Origin: Cohnella thailandensis
GTDB taxonomy: Bacteria; Bacillota; Bacilli; Paenibacillales; Paenibacillaceae
NCBI RefSeq assembly: GCF_014212135.1
Contig: NZ_JACJVQ010000019.1
Span: 124,001-188,000 of the forward strand
Direction: 5' to 3'
DNA: 64,000 bases
A program made the position numbers and the translations under genes. Under the pieces are notes generated by a model. The model was not told the DNA's origin. It worked only from the letters and a program-made list of their open reading frames with translations, and ran no database searches. Shown piece after piece: positions 16,273 to 24,450 of this stretch (its first letter is position 1; the number at the start of each line of letters is the position of its first letter).

Positions 16273-16607
16273 AGGACAACTCCGGCTTACCCGGCGAAGA
16301 GAACAAGGAGAAGCCGCTGCCTCCGCGCAAAGCGGTCGCCCTGAAATACAGTCCGGAGCAGGGAACGGCTCCGGTCGTCGTCGCCAAGGGACAAGGGGCC
16401 ATAGCGGAAGAAATCGTCCGGAAGGCGAAGGAGAACGGAGTGCCGATACAGGAAGATACCTCGCTTGTGGAAGTGCTCTCCAAGCTCGATCTGCAGCAGG
16501 AGATTCCTCCCGAGCTGTATCGGCTGGTCGCCGAAATTCTCAGCTTTGTCTACCGGACGGACCGCAAGGCGGGACTTCGCTCCGGCGGGAACGATTTGCT
16601 TTCTTGA
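16269..16607 (+). CDS. ylqH: YlqH, stand-alone FlhB C-terminal-like protein
   Basis: This 112-residue soluble protein aligns with the C-terminal cytoplasmic part of FlhB that remains after self-cleavage. AVALKYSPEQGTAPVVVAKGQ corresponds to AVALKYDSAKMDAPKVIAKGQ in the FlhB encoded at 47796-48896. The match continues through IPPELYRLVAEILSFVYR. It lacks the NPTH cleavage motif and all membrane helices. Similar proteins (YlqH, FlhX) are known in other flagellated bacteria. It overlaps ylqG by ATGA. The role is unknown; substitution for, or interference with, the FlhB C-fragment is an inference. Confidence 0.85.
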   Translation: MKDNSGLPGEENKEKPLPPRKAVALKYSPEQGTAPVVVAKGQGAIAEEIVRKAKENGVPIQEDTSLVEVLSKLDLQQEIPPELYRLVAEILSFVYRTDRKAGLRSGGNDLLS

Positions 16608-16621
16608 GGAGGAATGAGGGG

Positions 16622-17023
16622 ATGGACAGTTCGTCTTCCAAACGCAGGCTGGCCCGACCCGACCTGAGGAAGGCAACGGGAAGAGCGGCGGAGGAAGCGG
16701 CCGCGCGGCATCTGGAACGGAGAGGCTACGGCATCGTGGCGCGGAATTGGCGATGCCGAACGGGCGAGCTCGATCTGATCGCCACCGACGGCGACGTTCT
16801 CGTGATCGCGGAGGTTCGTTCCCGCAGAGGAGGCGCTTCGCGATTCGGAACCGCCATCGAAGCCGTTACCCCTCGCAAATGCGCGCAGGTCAGAAGCACC
16901 GCCCAGGTCTATCTGGCTCAATCTCGGCGCGAGACGAACAAGGTGAGATTCGACGTTATCGCGATCACGTTTACTCCCGAAGGCGGAATCGAAGAGCTGA
17001 AGCATTTGGAAGGAGCTTTCTAG
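16622..17023 (+). CDS. yraN: YraN family (UPF0102) nuclease-fold protein
   Basis: This 133-residue protein carries the UPF0102 endonuclease-like core: GRAAEEAAARHLERRGY, GELDLIATDGDVLVIAEVRSR and the C-terminal VRFDVIAI. The order E, D, ExR resembles Holliday-junction-resolvase-fold nucleases, and the family is often annotated as a YraN or putative endonuclease. No physiological role is established. ATG 16622 follows GAGGAGGAATGAGGGG; a TTG at 16604 is too far upstream. It is the last gene before a bidirectional terminator. Confidence 0.9.
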   Translation: MDSSSSKRRLARPDLRKATGRAAEEAAARHLERRGYGIVARNWRCRTGELDLIATDGDVLVIAEVRSRRGGASRFGTAIEAVTPRKCAQVRSTAQVYLAQSRRETNKVRFDVIAITFTPEGGIEELKHLEGAF

Positions 17024-17057
17024 CTGGAAACGACATACTATGCCGGATTGAAAGAAC

Positions 17058-17114
17058 AAACGGCCCCAAGATAGGCAAGCGTAAAAATCGCTTGTCCTGC
17101 TCTTCGGGCCGTTT
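17058..17114. terminator. Bidirectional terminator between convergent genes
   Basis: A long imperfect inverted repeat runs from AAACGGCCCC (from 17058) to GGGCCGTTT (to 17114). The inner arms GCAAGCG and CGCTTG enclose the loop TAAAAAT. T-rich flanks on both strands suit termination of yraN (+) and of the minus-strand gene that ends at 17120. Confidence 0.78.
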
Positions 17115-17119
17115 ATTAT

Positions 17120-17872
17120 TTAAGGCTCTATCGTAATGTCGAGGGAAGCGACGAGGTGCTTGCGATCTCTTGCCTCTCCGACCGCAAACTGCGCATGGGC
17201 CGAAACGGTGTATGCTCCGGGCTCCAGCCGGCCAAGACGCTCCGCGGAATCGAAATAGGCGAGCGGATCCGCGATTTCGTTTTTCTCCACGTCGTAGGAG
17301 ACCGCCAACGAGTCGGGAAAAACATACATGAAAGCGTCGTTCGTTTTCATTACCGTCGTTACTTCCATAAGCGTGACAAACTGACCGACCTGGAATCCGT
17401 CCGAATCCTTGATGGAGTAGGAAATGAGCAGACCGCCGTGTTTGACGATTGAACTCGATTCGCCGGTATATGTGAGTTCGCTCCAGATCGACAAGGGTTC
17501 GCCATACGAGTAAACCGATTTGTTCGAACGGATCGCGAGTTCGAAATCCCCGTCTTTCTCGATAACCGTCGCCTGGGATCGAAACTCTCCCGCATATTCC
17601 GTGTCGACGTGGATGGTTTTGGTGGCATTGTCATAGCCGACATGGGCGCCCGAAGACTCGCTTAGAAATCGCAAAGGGACATAGGTTCTGCCGTTATAGC
17701 TTAGAATCGGGAGGTCCTCGCTTGGCGATTTAAGAACGTTATTGAAGTAAATCTCAGCTCTCGATAACGACACCTGCAAGGATTCGGATGCATGAACGGT
17801 CGAAGCGAAGAGAAGAAAAACTGCGCTTGCGGAAAGCAACCCTTTCTTGAGCAGCGGTTTGCCGCGAAACAT
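17120..17872 (-). CDS. Secreted stalk-domain protein with BsuPI-like domain
   Basis: This is a 250-residue exported protein of unknown function. Residues 1-28 are a signal peptide (KK, hydrophobic core, VHASE). Residues 30-90 match the copper-amine-oxidase N-terminal-like (stalk) domain common in Paenibacillaceae surface proteins (YNGRTYVPLRFLSESSGAHVGYD). Residues about 105-245 resemble the BsuPI proteinase-inhibitor fold (SYGEPLSIWSELTYTG, repeated beta strands). No lysine-rich cell-wall motif or sortase signal is seen. The start follows AGGAGGTC on the minus strand. It lies 72 bases downstream of comM and may share its transcript. The domain calls rest on pattern only. Confidence 0.72.
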   Translation of the reverse strand: MFRGKPLLKKGLLSASAVFLLFASTVHASESLQVSLSRAEIYFNNVLKSPSEDLPILSYNGRTYVPLRFLSESSGAHVGYDNATKTIHVDTEYAGEFRSQATVIEKDGDFELAIRSNKSVYSYGEPLSIWSELTYTGESSSIVKHGGLLISYSIKDSDGFQVGQFVTLMEVTTVMKTNDAFMYVFPDSLAVSYDVEKNEIADPLAYFDSAERLGRLEPGAYTVSAHAQFAVGEARDRKHLVASLDITIEP

Positions 17873-17944
17873 GGCCTGACCTCCTAGAGTAGAATGACAA
17901 TCCTTCTACCCTTAGAACGCCATCGAAATCCATTTCGTTGCGGT

Positions 17945-19492
17945 TTATGAGCCTCCTCTATCCAGACAGCGGTATTGAATCGCTTCGGCGACATGCTCCT
18001 CCCGGACCGTGTCGGAGGATTCGAGATCGGCGATCGTGCGGGCCATCTTCAGGATTCGGTCGTGAGCGCGAAAGCTGAGTCCCATGCGTGCGTAGGTTGC
18101 GCTCAGGAGCTTCTCCGCCGCTCCGGATAGGGAAGCGTAATGGTGCAGATGGCGGCCGTGAAGCTCGCTGTTCCAGCGGATGCCAAGCCCGCGGTAACGA
18201 TGAAGCTGTCTCTCGTAGGCGGCCTCTACGATGGCGCGGCCTTCGCCGGAAGTCATCCCTCCCCGGGCGCCGCCCGGCGAGGATTGTCTCGGCATCTCGA
18301 CCTGCAGATCGATGCGGTCGGCGAGCGGCCCGGACATTCTTCCCCGGTAACGTGAGACGGCGTGGGAGGTGCAGACGCAGACGTTCTGGCCGGGGGCGGA
18401 GCTCGAATCCGCGCCGTAATACCCGCAAGGACAAGGGTTCATCGACGCCGCCAGCATGAAGCGTGCCGGAAAACGGGTCACGCCTCGGGCGCGCCCGATC
18501 GTCACCTGCCTGTCCTCGAGAGGTTGGCGCAGCGCCTCGAGAGCCGTGCGGGGGAACTCGGGCATCTCGTCGAGAAACAGAACGCCGTGATGGGCGAGGG
18601 TGACCTCTCCCGGCTTCGGGACGGGGCCTCCTCCGATCAGGCCTGCGGCCGATACCGTATGGTGCGGGGATCGGAAAGGGCGCTCGCGAATAAGCCCTCG
18701 GCGCTCTCCTTGAAGCTTGCCGCTGACGCTGTAGATCTTCGTGACGGCGAGGGCTTCGTCGTCGTCGAGCTGCGGCAGCAACGTGGGGAGACGGCGGCAG
18801 AGCATGGTCTTGCCGGTTCCCGGAGGTCCGACGAACAAGATATTGTGCATTCCGGCGGCGGCGATCAGCAGGGCGCGCTTGCCGTGCTGCTGGCCGATGA
18901 CGTCCGCCAGATCGGGCTCCGCCTGTTCGGGTAATTCAGAAGCCGCCCTTAGATCTTCTGACGGTTCGGCCGAGCGAGTAGCCGCGCGCTCCCCTCCGAT
19001 GATCCATTCGCCAAGCGATCCGATCCCTCTCACGCGAATCCCTTCGATCAACGACGCTTTCGCAACGCAGGAGAGCGGCACGAACACCTGCGGGAGGCCT
19101 TCGTTCCTCGCCCTCTCGACCATCGGCAGCACTCCGGGAACGGCTTTGACTTCCCCGTTCAGGGACAGCTCGCCGATCAGCAGCGAGCCTTCGAGCATCT
19201 CGGCGGGCAGCTGGCCGCTCGCGCCGAGAATGCCGGCCGCGATCGCCAGGTCGAAGGCGCTGCCTTCCTTGCGCATGTCGGCGGGGGCTAGATTGACCGT
19301 GATGCGGTCAAGCGGAAACTTCATGCCCCCGTTCTGAATGGCCGCGCGAACTCGCTCCACCGACTCCCGGATGGCCGGATCCGGGAGTCCGACCACGCTC
19401 ACCTGAGGCAAGCCGCTCGAAATATCGACCTCCACCTCGATCAGTCGTCCCTCGACTCCGACGACGGTTGCGCTTAGCATTTTGACATACAT
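17945..19492 (-). CDS. comM: ComM/YifB family Mg-chelatase-like ATPase
   Basis: This 515-residue AAA+ protein has the family's Lon-like N-terminal domain (GLPQVSVVGLPDPAIRES), a Walker A motif GPPGTGKTMLCRRLP, Walker B FLDEMPEF, and the Mg-chelatase C-terminal domain (RSFRAHDRILKMARTIADL). In Gram-negative transformable species ComM is a helicase that promotes branch migration during DNA uptake. In Firmicutes the role is less clear, and dprA lies only 5 kb away here. ATG 19492 follows GGAGGAGGG on the minus strand. A strong promoter lies upstream. Confidence 0.93.
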   Translation of the reverse strand: MYVKMLSATVVGVEGRLIEVEVDISSGLPQVSVVGLPDPAIRESVERVRAAIQNGGMKFPLDRITVNLAPADMRKEGSAFDLAIAAGILGASGQLPAEMLEGSLLIGELSLNGEVKAVPGVLPMVERARNEGLPQVFVPLSCVAKASLIEGIRVRGIGSLGEWIIGGERAATRSAEPSEDLRAASELPEQAEPDLADVIGQQHGKRALLIAAAGMHNILFVGPPGTGKTMLCRRLPTLLPQLDDDEALAVTKIYSVSGKLQGERRGLIRERPFRSPHHTVSAAGLIGGGPVPKPGEVTLAHHGVLFLDEMPEFPRTALEALRQPLEDRQVTIGRARGVTRFPARFMLAASMNPCPCGYYGADSSSAPGQNVCVCTSHAVSRYRGRMSGPLADRIDLQVEMPRQSSPGGARGGMTSGEGRAIVEAAYERQLHRYRGLGIRWNSELHGRHLHHYASLSGAAEKLLSATYARMGLSFRAHDRILKMARTIADLESSDTVREEHVAEAIQYRCLDRGGS

Positions 19493-19564
19493 GACAAAGA
19501 AACACCCTCCTCCAAGTTAGGTCGGAGAAAGGTGCTTCCTTTCCGCACTGTTCCATATATTAGC

Positions 19565-19594
19565 ATTCTAATGCCGAATGGAACGGGCTGTCAA
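19565..19594 (-). promoter_or_regulatory. SigA-type promoter of comM
   Basis: On the minus strand TTGACA (19589-19594), an 18-base spacer and TAGAAT (19565-19570) lie about 70 bases upstream of the comM start. Confidence 0.72.
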
Positions 19595-19613
19595 TCGTCG
19601 GATAAGCGGATTG

Positions 19614-19997
19614 CTAATGGGCGTTAACGATATAGTCGGAGAGAACCTTCTGCAGCTCGTAAATATTAAGGGATTTATTGAATTGCTTGACCACCGGGGC
19701 GGGATTGCCGGAAATCCAAAATTTCAATTCGGCGTCGAGGTCGAAGCGGCCGGCCGTTTCGATGCTGAAATGAGTGATGCTCTTATAAGGATACGAATGG
19801 TATTCGACTTTCTTCCCCGTGAGCCCTTGGCGATCGACAAGGATCAGCCGTTTATTCGTGAATACGAACATATCCCGAACGAGCTTATAGGCCTTCTCGA
19901 TCCGTTCTTTTTCCCCGATAATCCTGGAAAACTCCGCTGTTGCTTCCTCGATTTTCACTTCCGATGCATTCCCTATCAGCCCATCTAAAAATCCCAT
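19614..19997 (-). CDS. PH-domain (bPH_1) protein
   Basis: This 127-residue cytosolic protein resembles the bacterial pleckstrin-homology family typified by the YvbH N-domain. Strands can be read around VRDMFVFTNKRLILVDRQGL and KVEYHSYPYKSITHFSIETAG, followed by FDLDAELKFWISG and a C-terminal helix ending SDYIVN. The motif FTNKRLILVD is characteristic. The function of this family is unknown. It is divergent from the small WYL-like gene at 20173, and the 175-base space between them holds a LexA-like box. Whether the box also controls this gene is not clear. Confidence 0.82.
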   Translation of the reverse strand: MGFLDGLIGNASEVKIEEATAEFSRIIGEKERIEKAYKLVRDMFVFTNKRLILVDRQGLTGKKVEYHSYPYKSITHFSIETAGRFDLDAELKFWISGNPAPVVKQFNKSLNIYELQKVLSDYIVNAH

Positions 19998-20107
19998 GTG
20001 CTCCCGCCTCGAACGTTCTCCTCATCGGCTGAGGGATTGGCGTTTTACAAGACCTATTACACGATACGTGCTTCTTCCGGAGATATGAGGAAAATTTGCA
20101 TTGTGTC

Positions 20108-20136
20108 TTGATAAGAACATATATTCCCATTAAAAT
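20108..20136 (+). promoter_or_regulatory. SigA-type promoter of the WYL-like gene
   Basis: TTGATA (20108-20113), a 17-base spacer and TAAAAT (20131-20136) place the predicted transcription start near 20143, inside the LexA-like box. Confidence 0.75.
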
Positions 20137-20139
20137 AAA

Positions 20140-20153
20140 AGAACAAATGTTCG
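20140..20153. promoter_or_regulatory. LexA (SOS) box
   Basis: AGAACAAATGTTCG matches the Bacillus LexA/DinR palindrome CGAACATATGTTCG at 12 of 14 positions. The core GAAC-N4-GTTC (20141-20152) is intact. It starts four bases after the -10 element and covers the predicted start of transcription, the classic place for repression. Confidence 0.68.
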
Positions 20154-20172
20154 CGATTAGGGGATGAAAGGG

Positions 20173-20370
20173 ATGTCCATCGAGAATTACGTCGGTCGCA
20201 GGGTAGAGGTCATTTATCTCAATTCCAAAGGCCGGCTTAACCGGAGAGTCGTAAGCGTCCTGACCGTTACGAAGAAATCGGTTTATGTCTTTGATTGGGG
20301 GAAGCAAGCGTATCGAACGCTTAGCCTGCAGCTGGTTCTGGCGATCATGCCGGACGCGAGCGCGTCTTGA
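20173..20370 (+). CDS. Small WYL-like protein, putatively SOS-regulated
   Basis: This is a 65-residue protein of unknown function. Its core, VEVIYLNSKGRLNRRVV, then SVYVFDWGKQAYRTLSLQLVLAI, follows the strand pattern of the WYL domain (xIxYxNxxG...R.V...xxYxxxxxxx..RTFxLxRI), an SH3-like barrel found in DNA-damage and phage-defence regulators. No helix-turn-helix or nuclease part is attached. ATG 20173 is nine bases after AGGGG; ATG 20164 is the alternative start and would add three residues. YolD-like proteins are another possible kin. The LexA box in its promoter suggests induction by DNA damage. Function is inferred only from these two facts. Confidence 0.65.
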   Translation: MSIENYVGRRVEVIYLNSKGRLNRRVVSVLTVTKKSVYVFDWGKQAYRTLSLQLVLAIMPDASAS

Positions 20371-20595
20371 AGCCTCTCCGGATTCAAAGCTATTGAAGGG
20401 ATACGGTCGTCCGATTTCCGCTGCGGGTTCATAGGGAACGGTGTCGTACGGCGGTAAAGCCAGCCGATGGTTAGTTTTCTTCGTATTGGAGAATCTATTA
20501 TCGTTTAAGGGGTTATCCATCGCATTCTGATATGAAACCATTGCCGATTGGGACTAATAAAAAGATGAAAAATGGAGGAAGACGGACTGAAAAGG
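20371..20595. other. Non-coding gap upstream of sucC
   Basis: About 310 bases separate the WYL-like stop from sucC. No reading frame with a ribosome site, no convincing terminator and no catabolite-response element were found in the first 225 bases. The remainder holds the extended -10 promoter and leader of sucC. Confidence 0.6.
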
Positions 20596-20604
20596 TGTTA
20601 CAAT
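20596..20604 (+). promoter_or_regulatory. Extended -10 promoter of sucCD
   Basis: TGTTACAAT (20596-20604) is a TG-N-TACAAT extended -10 element without a good -35. It lies 78 bases before the sucC start. Confidence 0.5.
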
Positions 20605-20681
20605 AGTTAAGGTTTCGGTACATGCAATAGTTAGTACCCAGAGATTCTTCAGATGCGTGCAAAACGGGAGGATGCTAGGCC

Positions 20682-21842
20682 ATGAATATTCATGAGTATC
20701 AAGGCAAGGCAGTCTTGAGACAGTACGGCGTCACCGTGCCGAACGGCAAGGTCGCTTTCTCTGTCGAAGAAGCTGTAAGCGCGGCTCAAGAGCTCGGCAC
20801 GCCTGTCGTTGTCGTCAAAGCTCAGATCCATGCGGGCGGACGCGGCAAGGCTGGCGGTGTCAAGGTCGCCAAGGGCTTGGACGAAGTCAAGCAATATGCG
20901 GAACAAATTCTCGGCAAGGTTCTGGTCACTCACCAGACCGGTCCGGAAGGCAAGGAAGTCAAGCGCCTTCTTATCGAAGAAGGCTGCGACATCAAGAAGG
21001 AATATTACATCGGTCTGGTCGTTGACCGCGGAACGGGCCGCGTCGTCCTGATGGGGTCCGAAGAAGGCGGCACGGAGATCGAAGAAGTTGCGGCACACTC
21101 TCCGGAGAAGATCATCAAGGAAGTCGTCGATCCGGCCGTCGGCCTGACGACGTTCCAAGCGCGCCGCTTGGCGTACGCGATCAACATCCCGAACGAGCTG
21201 ATCAACAAGGCGGTTAAGTTCATCCTGTCCCTGTATGCGGCATTCGTGGACAAGGACTGCTCGATCGCGGAGATCAATCCGCTGGTCGTTACCGGCGGCG
21301 GCGACATCATCGCCCTCGACGCGAAGCTGAACTTCGACTCCAACGCGCTGTTCCGTCACAAGGACATCGTCGAGCTGCGCGACCTGGACGAAGAAGACGA
21401 GAAGGAAATCCAAGCTTCCAAATTCGATCTGTCCTACATCGCACTCGACGGCAACATCGGCTGCATGGTTAACGGCGCCGGCCTCGCGATGGCTACGATG
21501 GACATTATCAAATATTACGGCGGCGAGCCGGCCAACTTCCTGGACGTAGGCGGCGGCGCAACCAAAGAGAAAGTCACCGAAGCGTTCAAGATCATTCTCA
21601 GCGACGCGAATGTCAAGGGAATCTTCGTCAACATCTTCGGCGGCATCATGAAATGCGACATCATCGCCGAAGGCGTCGTGGCGGCCGCTCGCGAGCTTGG
21701 CTTGGACAAGCCGCTCGTCGTTCGTCTGGAAGGCACGAACGTCAATCTCGGCAAAGAAATCTTGAACAATTCCGGGCTGAACATCGTGGCCGCGGATTCG
21801 ATGGCTGACGGCGCGCAGAAGATCGTTGCGCTCGTGAAATAG
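20682..21842 (+). CDS. sucC: Succinyl-CoA ligase (ADP-forming), beta subunit
   Basis: This TCA-cycle subunit binds nucleotide and succinate. The 386-residue protein starts MNIHEYQGKAVLRQYGV, has the ATP-grasp pattern KAQIHAGGRGKAGGVK, the metal-binding EINPLVV, and the C-terminal VNIFGGIMKCDIIAEG. Length equals the usual 385-390. The start follows GGGAGG. The gene order sucC-sucD, followed by dprA and topA, is that of B. subtilis. Confidence 0.98.
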   Translation: MNIHEYQGKAVLRQYGVTVPNGKVAFSVEEAVSAAQELGTPVVVVKAQIHAGGRGKAGGVKVAKGLDEVKQYAEQILGKVLVTHQTGPEGKEVKRLLIEEGCDIKKEYYIGLVVDRGTGRVVLMGSEEGGTEIEEVAAHSPEKIIKEVVDPAVGLTTFQARRLAYAINIPNELINKAVKFILSLYAAFVDKDCSIAEINPLVVTGGGDIIALDAKLNFDSNALFRHKDIVELRDLDEEDEKEIQASKFDLSYIALDGNIGCMVNGAGLAMATMDIIKYYGGEPANFLDVGGGATKEKVTEAFKIILSDANVKGIFVNIFGGIMKCDIIAEGVVAAARELGLDKPLVVRLEGTNVNLGKEILNNSGLNIVAADSMADGAQKIVALVK

Positions 21843-21869
21843 GGAGAACCAACCGGGGAGTGTGAAGTC

Positions 21870-22796
<927 letters not shown>

Positions 22797-22832
22797 TCGT
22801 ATAATTAGCCATATAGCTATCGGATAGGCAAG

Positions 22833-22881
22833 CAGCCTTCCGCCTTCCTCGAACGAGGAGCGCGGAGGGCTGTTTTGTTTT
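22833..22881 (+). terminator. Terminator after sucCD
   Basis: CAGCCTTCCGC (22833-22843) pairs with GCGGAGGGCTG (22862-22872, one G-T pair). An inner CTTCCTCG/CGAGGAG stem and a T-rich tail complete a strong hairpin. Confidence 0.87.
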
Positions 22882-22908
22882 TGCGCCGCGATTAAGGAGG
22901 GGAACGGG

Positions 22909-24036
22909 ATGGGGCAAGAATGGGACGTTAGCGAGCTGTTGGTCGGGATGCACGAGACGGAAGGGGTTGGTTGGATAACCATCCGGAGAATCGTGGCAAG
23001 CGGCGCTCTGGAAGGCGCGAATCGCCGACGGGAGAAGGATTGGATGGAGTTCGCCTTGTCGGCGAAGCAAGCGGCGAAATTGGCGGAGAGATTGTCGGAC
23101 GAGAAGATCGAAAGGGCGATCGACAGCCGCCGCCGGGCAGGGATAAGCGTCCTAACGGCATTGGATCCGGATTATCCGGAGCTCCTTAAGCACATGGACA
23201 CCCCTCCATGGGTGCTATACGGGATAGGGAGGCTGGAGCTGCTGGCAAGGCCGGCTCTCGCGATCGTCGGAACGCGAGTGGCGACGGCATACGGCAAACG
23301 CGTGGCGGAGGAACTGGCCGCCTCCTGCGCGGCGGAGGGGATTGCCGTCGTAAGCGGAATGGCTAGAGGCATCGATACGGCGGCCCATGCGGGAGCTATC
23401 GGCAAGGAGGGGTCGACGATCGCCGTGCTCGCTTCTCCCGTCGACAGCCCTTATCCGCCGGAGAACCGCGGGCTCTACCGGGAAATCGCGGAGCGCGGGC
23501 TTGTCTTATCGGAATCGCCCGCCGGAACGCCTTTAACCAAAGCGCATTTCTACCTTCGCAACCGGATCATCGCGGGTTTATGCCAGGGGGCGCTCGTGGT
23601 GGAAGCGGGCGAAGGGAGCGGCGCTTTGATCACGGCCCAGCATACTTTGAATTCCAATCGGGATCTCTATATCGTCCCGGGCCCTATCACGTCGCCTAGA
23701 AGTACGGGGGCGCTTAAGCTTCTCCGCGACGGGGCGAAGCCGGTCCTGGAGGCGGAGGATATTTTGTGCGATTACAGAAGAGCGCTCCGGGAGTGGCGGT
23801 CAAGCTCCGGTCCGGGCGAAGAACTTCCGGAGAGTCCCGGTTCTCCCGGTTCCCCGGAGGAACTAGAGGAAGAAGAGGCGTGCTTGTACGAAATACTGCT
23901 GGAAGAGCCTCGCACGATCGACGAATTGTCGGAGCTTAGCGGAATGGCCCGCGGCCAGCTCCACACGGTGCTGCTCCATCTCCAGATGAAGCGGCGCGTG
24001 CAGCAGCTTCCGGGTTCGATGTTCGCCGTTATATAG
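22909..24036 (+). CDS. dprA: DNA-processing protein DprA
   Basis: DprA loads RecA on incoming single-stranded DNA during transformation. The 375-residue protein has an N-terminal helical region, the Rossmann-like DprA fold (AIVGTRVATAYGKRVAEELA, VVSGMARGIDTAAHAGA, PPENRGLYREIA, ALITAQHTLN) and a C-terminal winged helix (about 315-372) linked by a Ser/Pro/Glu-rich stretch. The ATG follows AAGGAGGGG. It begins 27 bases after the sucD terminator with no clear promoter of its own, so low read-through expression is possible. Confidence 0.95.
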   Translation: MGQEWDVSELLVGMHETEGVGWITIRRIVASGALEGANRRREKDWMEFALSAKQAAKLAERLSDEKIERAIDSRRRAGISVLTALDPDYPELLKHMDTPPWVLYGIGRLELLARPALAIVGTRVATAYGKRVAEELAASCAAEGIAVVSGMARGIDTAAHAGAIGKEGSTIAVLASPVDSPYPPENRGLYREIAERGLVLSESPAGTPLTKAHFYLRNRIIAGLCQGALVVEAGEGSGALITAQHTLNSNRDLYIVPGPITSPRSTGALKLLRDGAKPVLEAEDILCDYRRALREWRSSSGPGEELPESPGSPGSPEELEEEEACLYEILLEEPRTIDELSELSGMARGQLHTVLLHLQMKRRVQQLPGSMFAVI

Positions 24037-24046
24037 CTCGATGGAT

Positions 24047-24080
24047 CCGCGGGTCCGGGTCAACCGGAATCGCGGTTTTT
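24047..24080 (+). terminator. Terminator after dprA
   Basis: CCGCGGGTCCGG (24047-24058) pairs with CCGGAATCGCGG (24064-24075) around GTCAA, with an imperfect centre, followed by five T. Confidence 0.78.
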
Positions 24081-24168
24081 CACTTTCCGACGGTCTCGAA
24101 CGGGCAAGGAAGCGAAGCTATATGGAAGCTATATTAATGAAGGAACAGGATGGAGAGGAGCTCGGGAT

Positions 24169-24198
24169 TTGAGCTTATCCGGAACATCGTGTTATGAT
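24169..24198 (+). promoter_or_regulatory. Probable SigA promoter of topA
   Basis: TTGAGC (24169-24174), an 18-base spacer and TATGAT (24193-24198) would start a leader of about 245 bases. A TATACT at 24366-24371 with a poor -35 is a second, weaker candidate. Confidence 0.5.
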
Positions 24199-24222
24199 GA
24201 GCAACGAGAACTTGAACAGGCC

Positions 24223-24412
24223 ATGGATCGCCCGCCGCGATCCATCTCATAGACTTGCTAGCGCCCGATCTTGAGGATAAGATAATGGCGATGTTTGCGT
24301 TCAAGCGATTTTATGAGTATCCTTACAGATAAAGCGCAAATTTTCACCAGCCCTATCGGTTTGTATATACTGTCCTGAAACAGGCCGTTCCCTCCATGCG
24401 AACGGGCTGAGG
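24223..24412 (+). other. Hairpin-rich topA leader
   Basis: A perfect 9-base-pair hairpin, ATGGATCGC (24223-24231) with GCGATCCAT (24237-24245) around CCGCC, is not followed by T and so is not a terminator. Further down, CCTG/CAGG and an imperfect AGGCCGTTC/GAACGGGCT stem reach 24412. I recognise no known riboswitch or T-box. Confidence 0.5.
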
Positions 24413-24450
24413 ATAAAGGACTTGTCGACTGTTGGAGAGGAGGAATGGAC

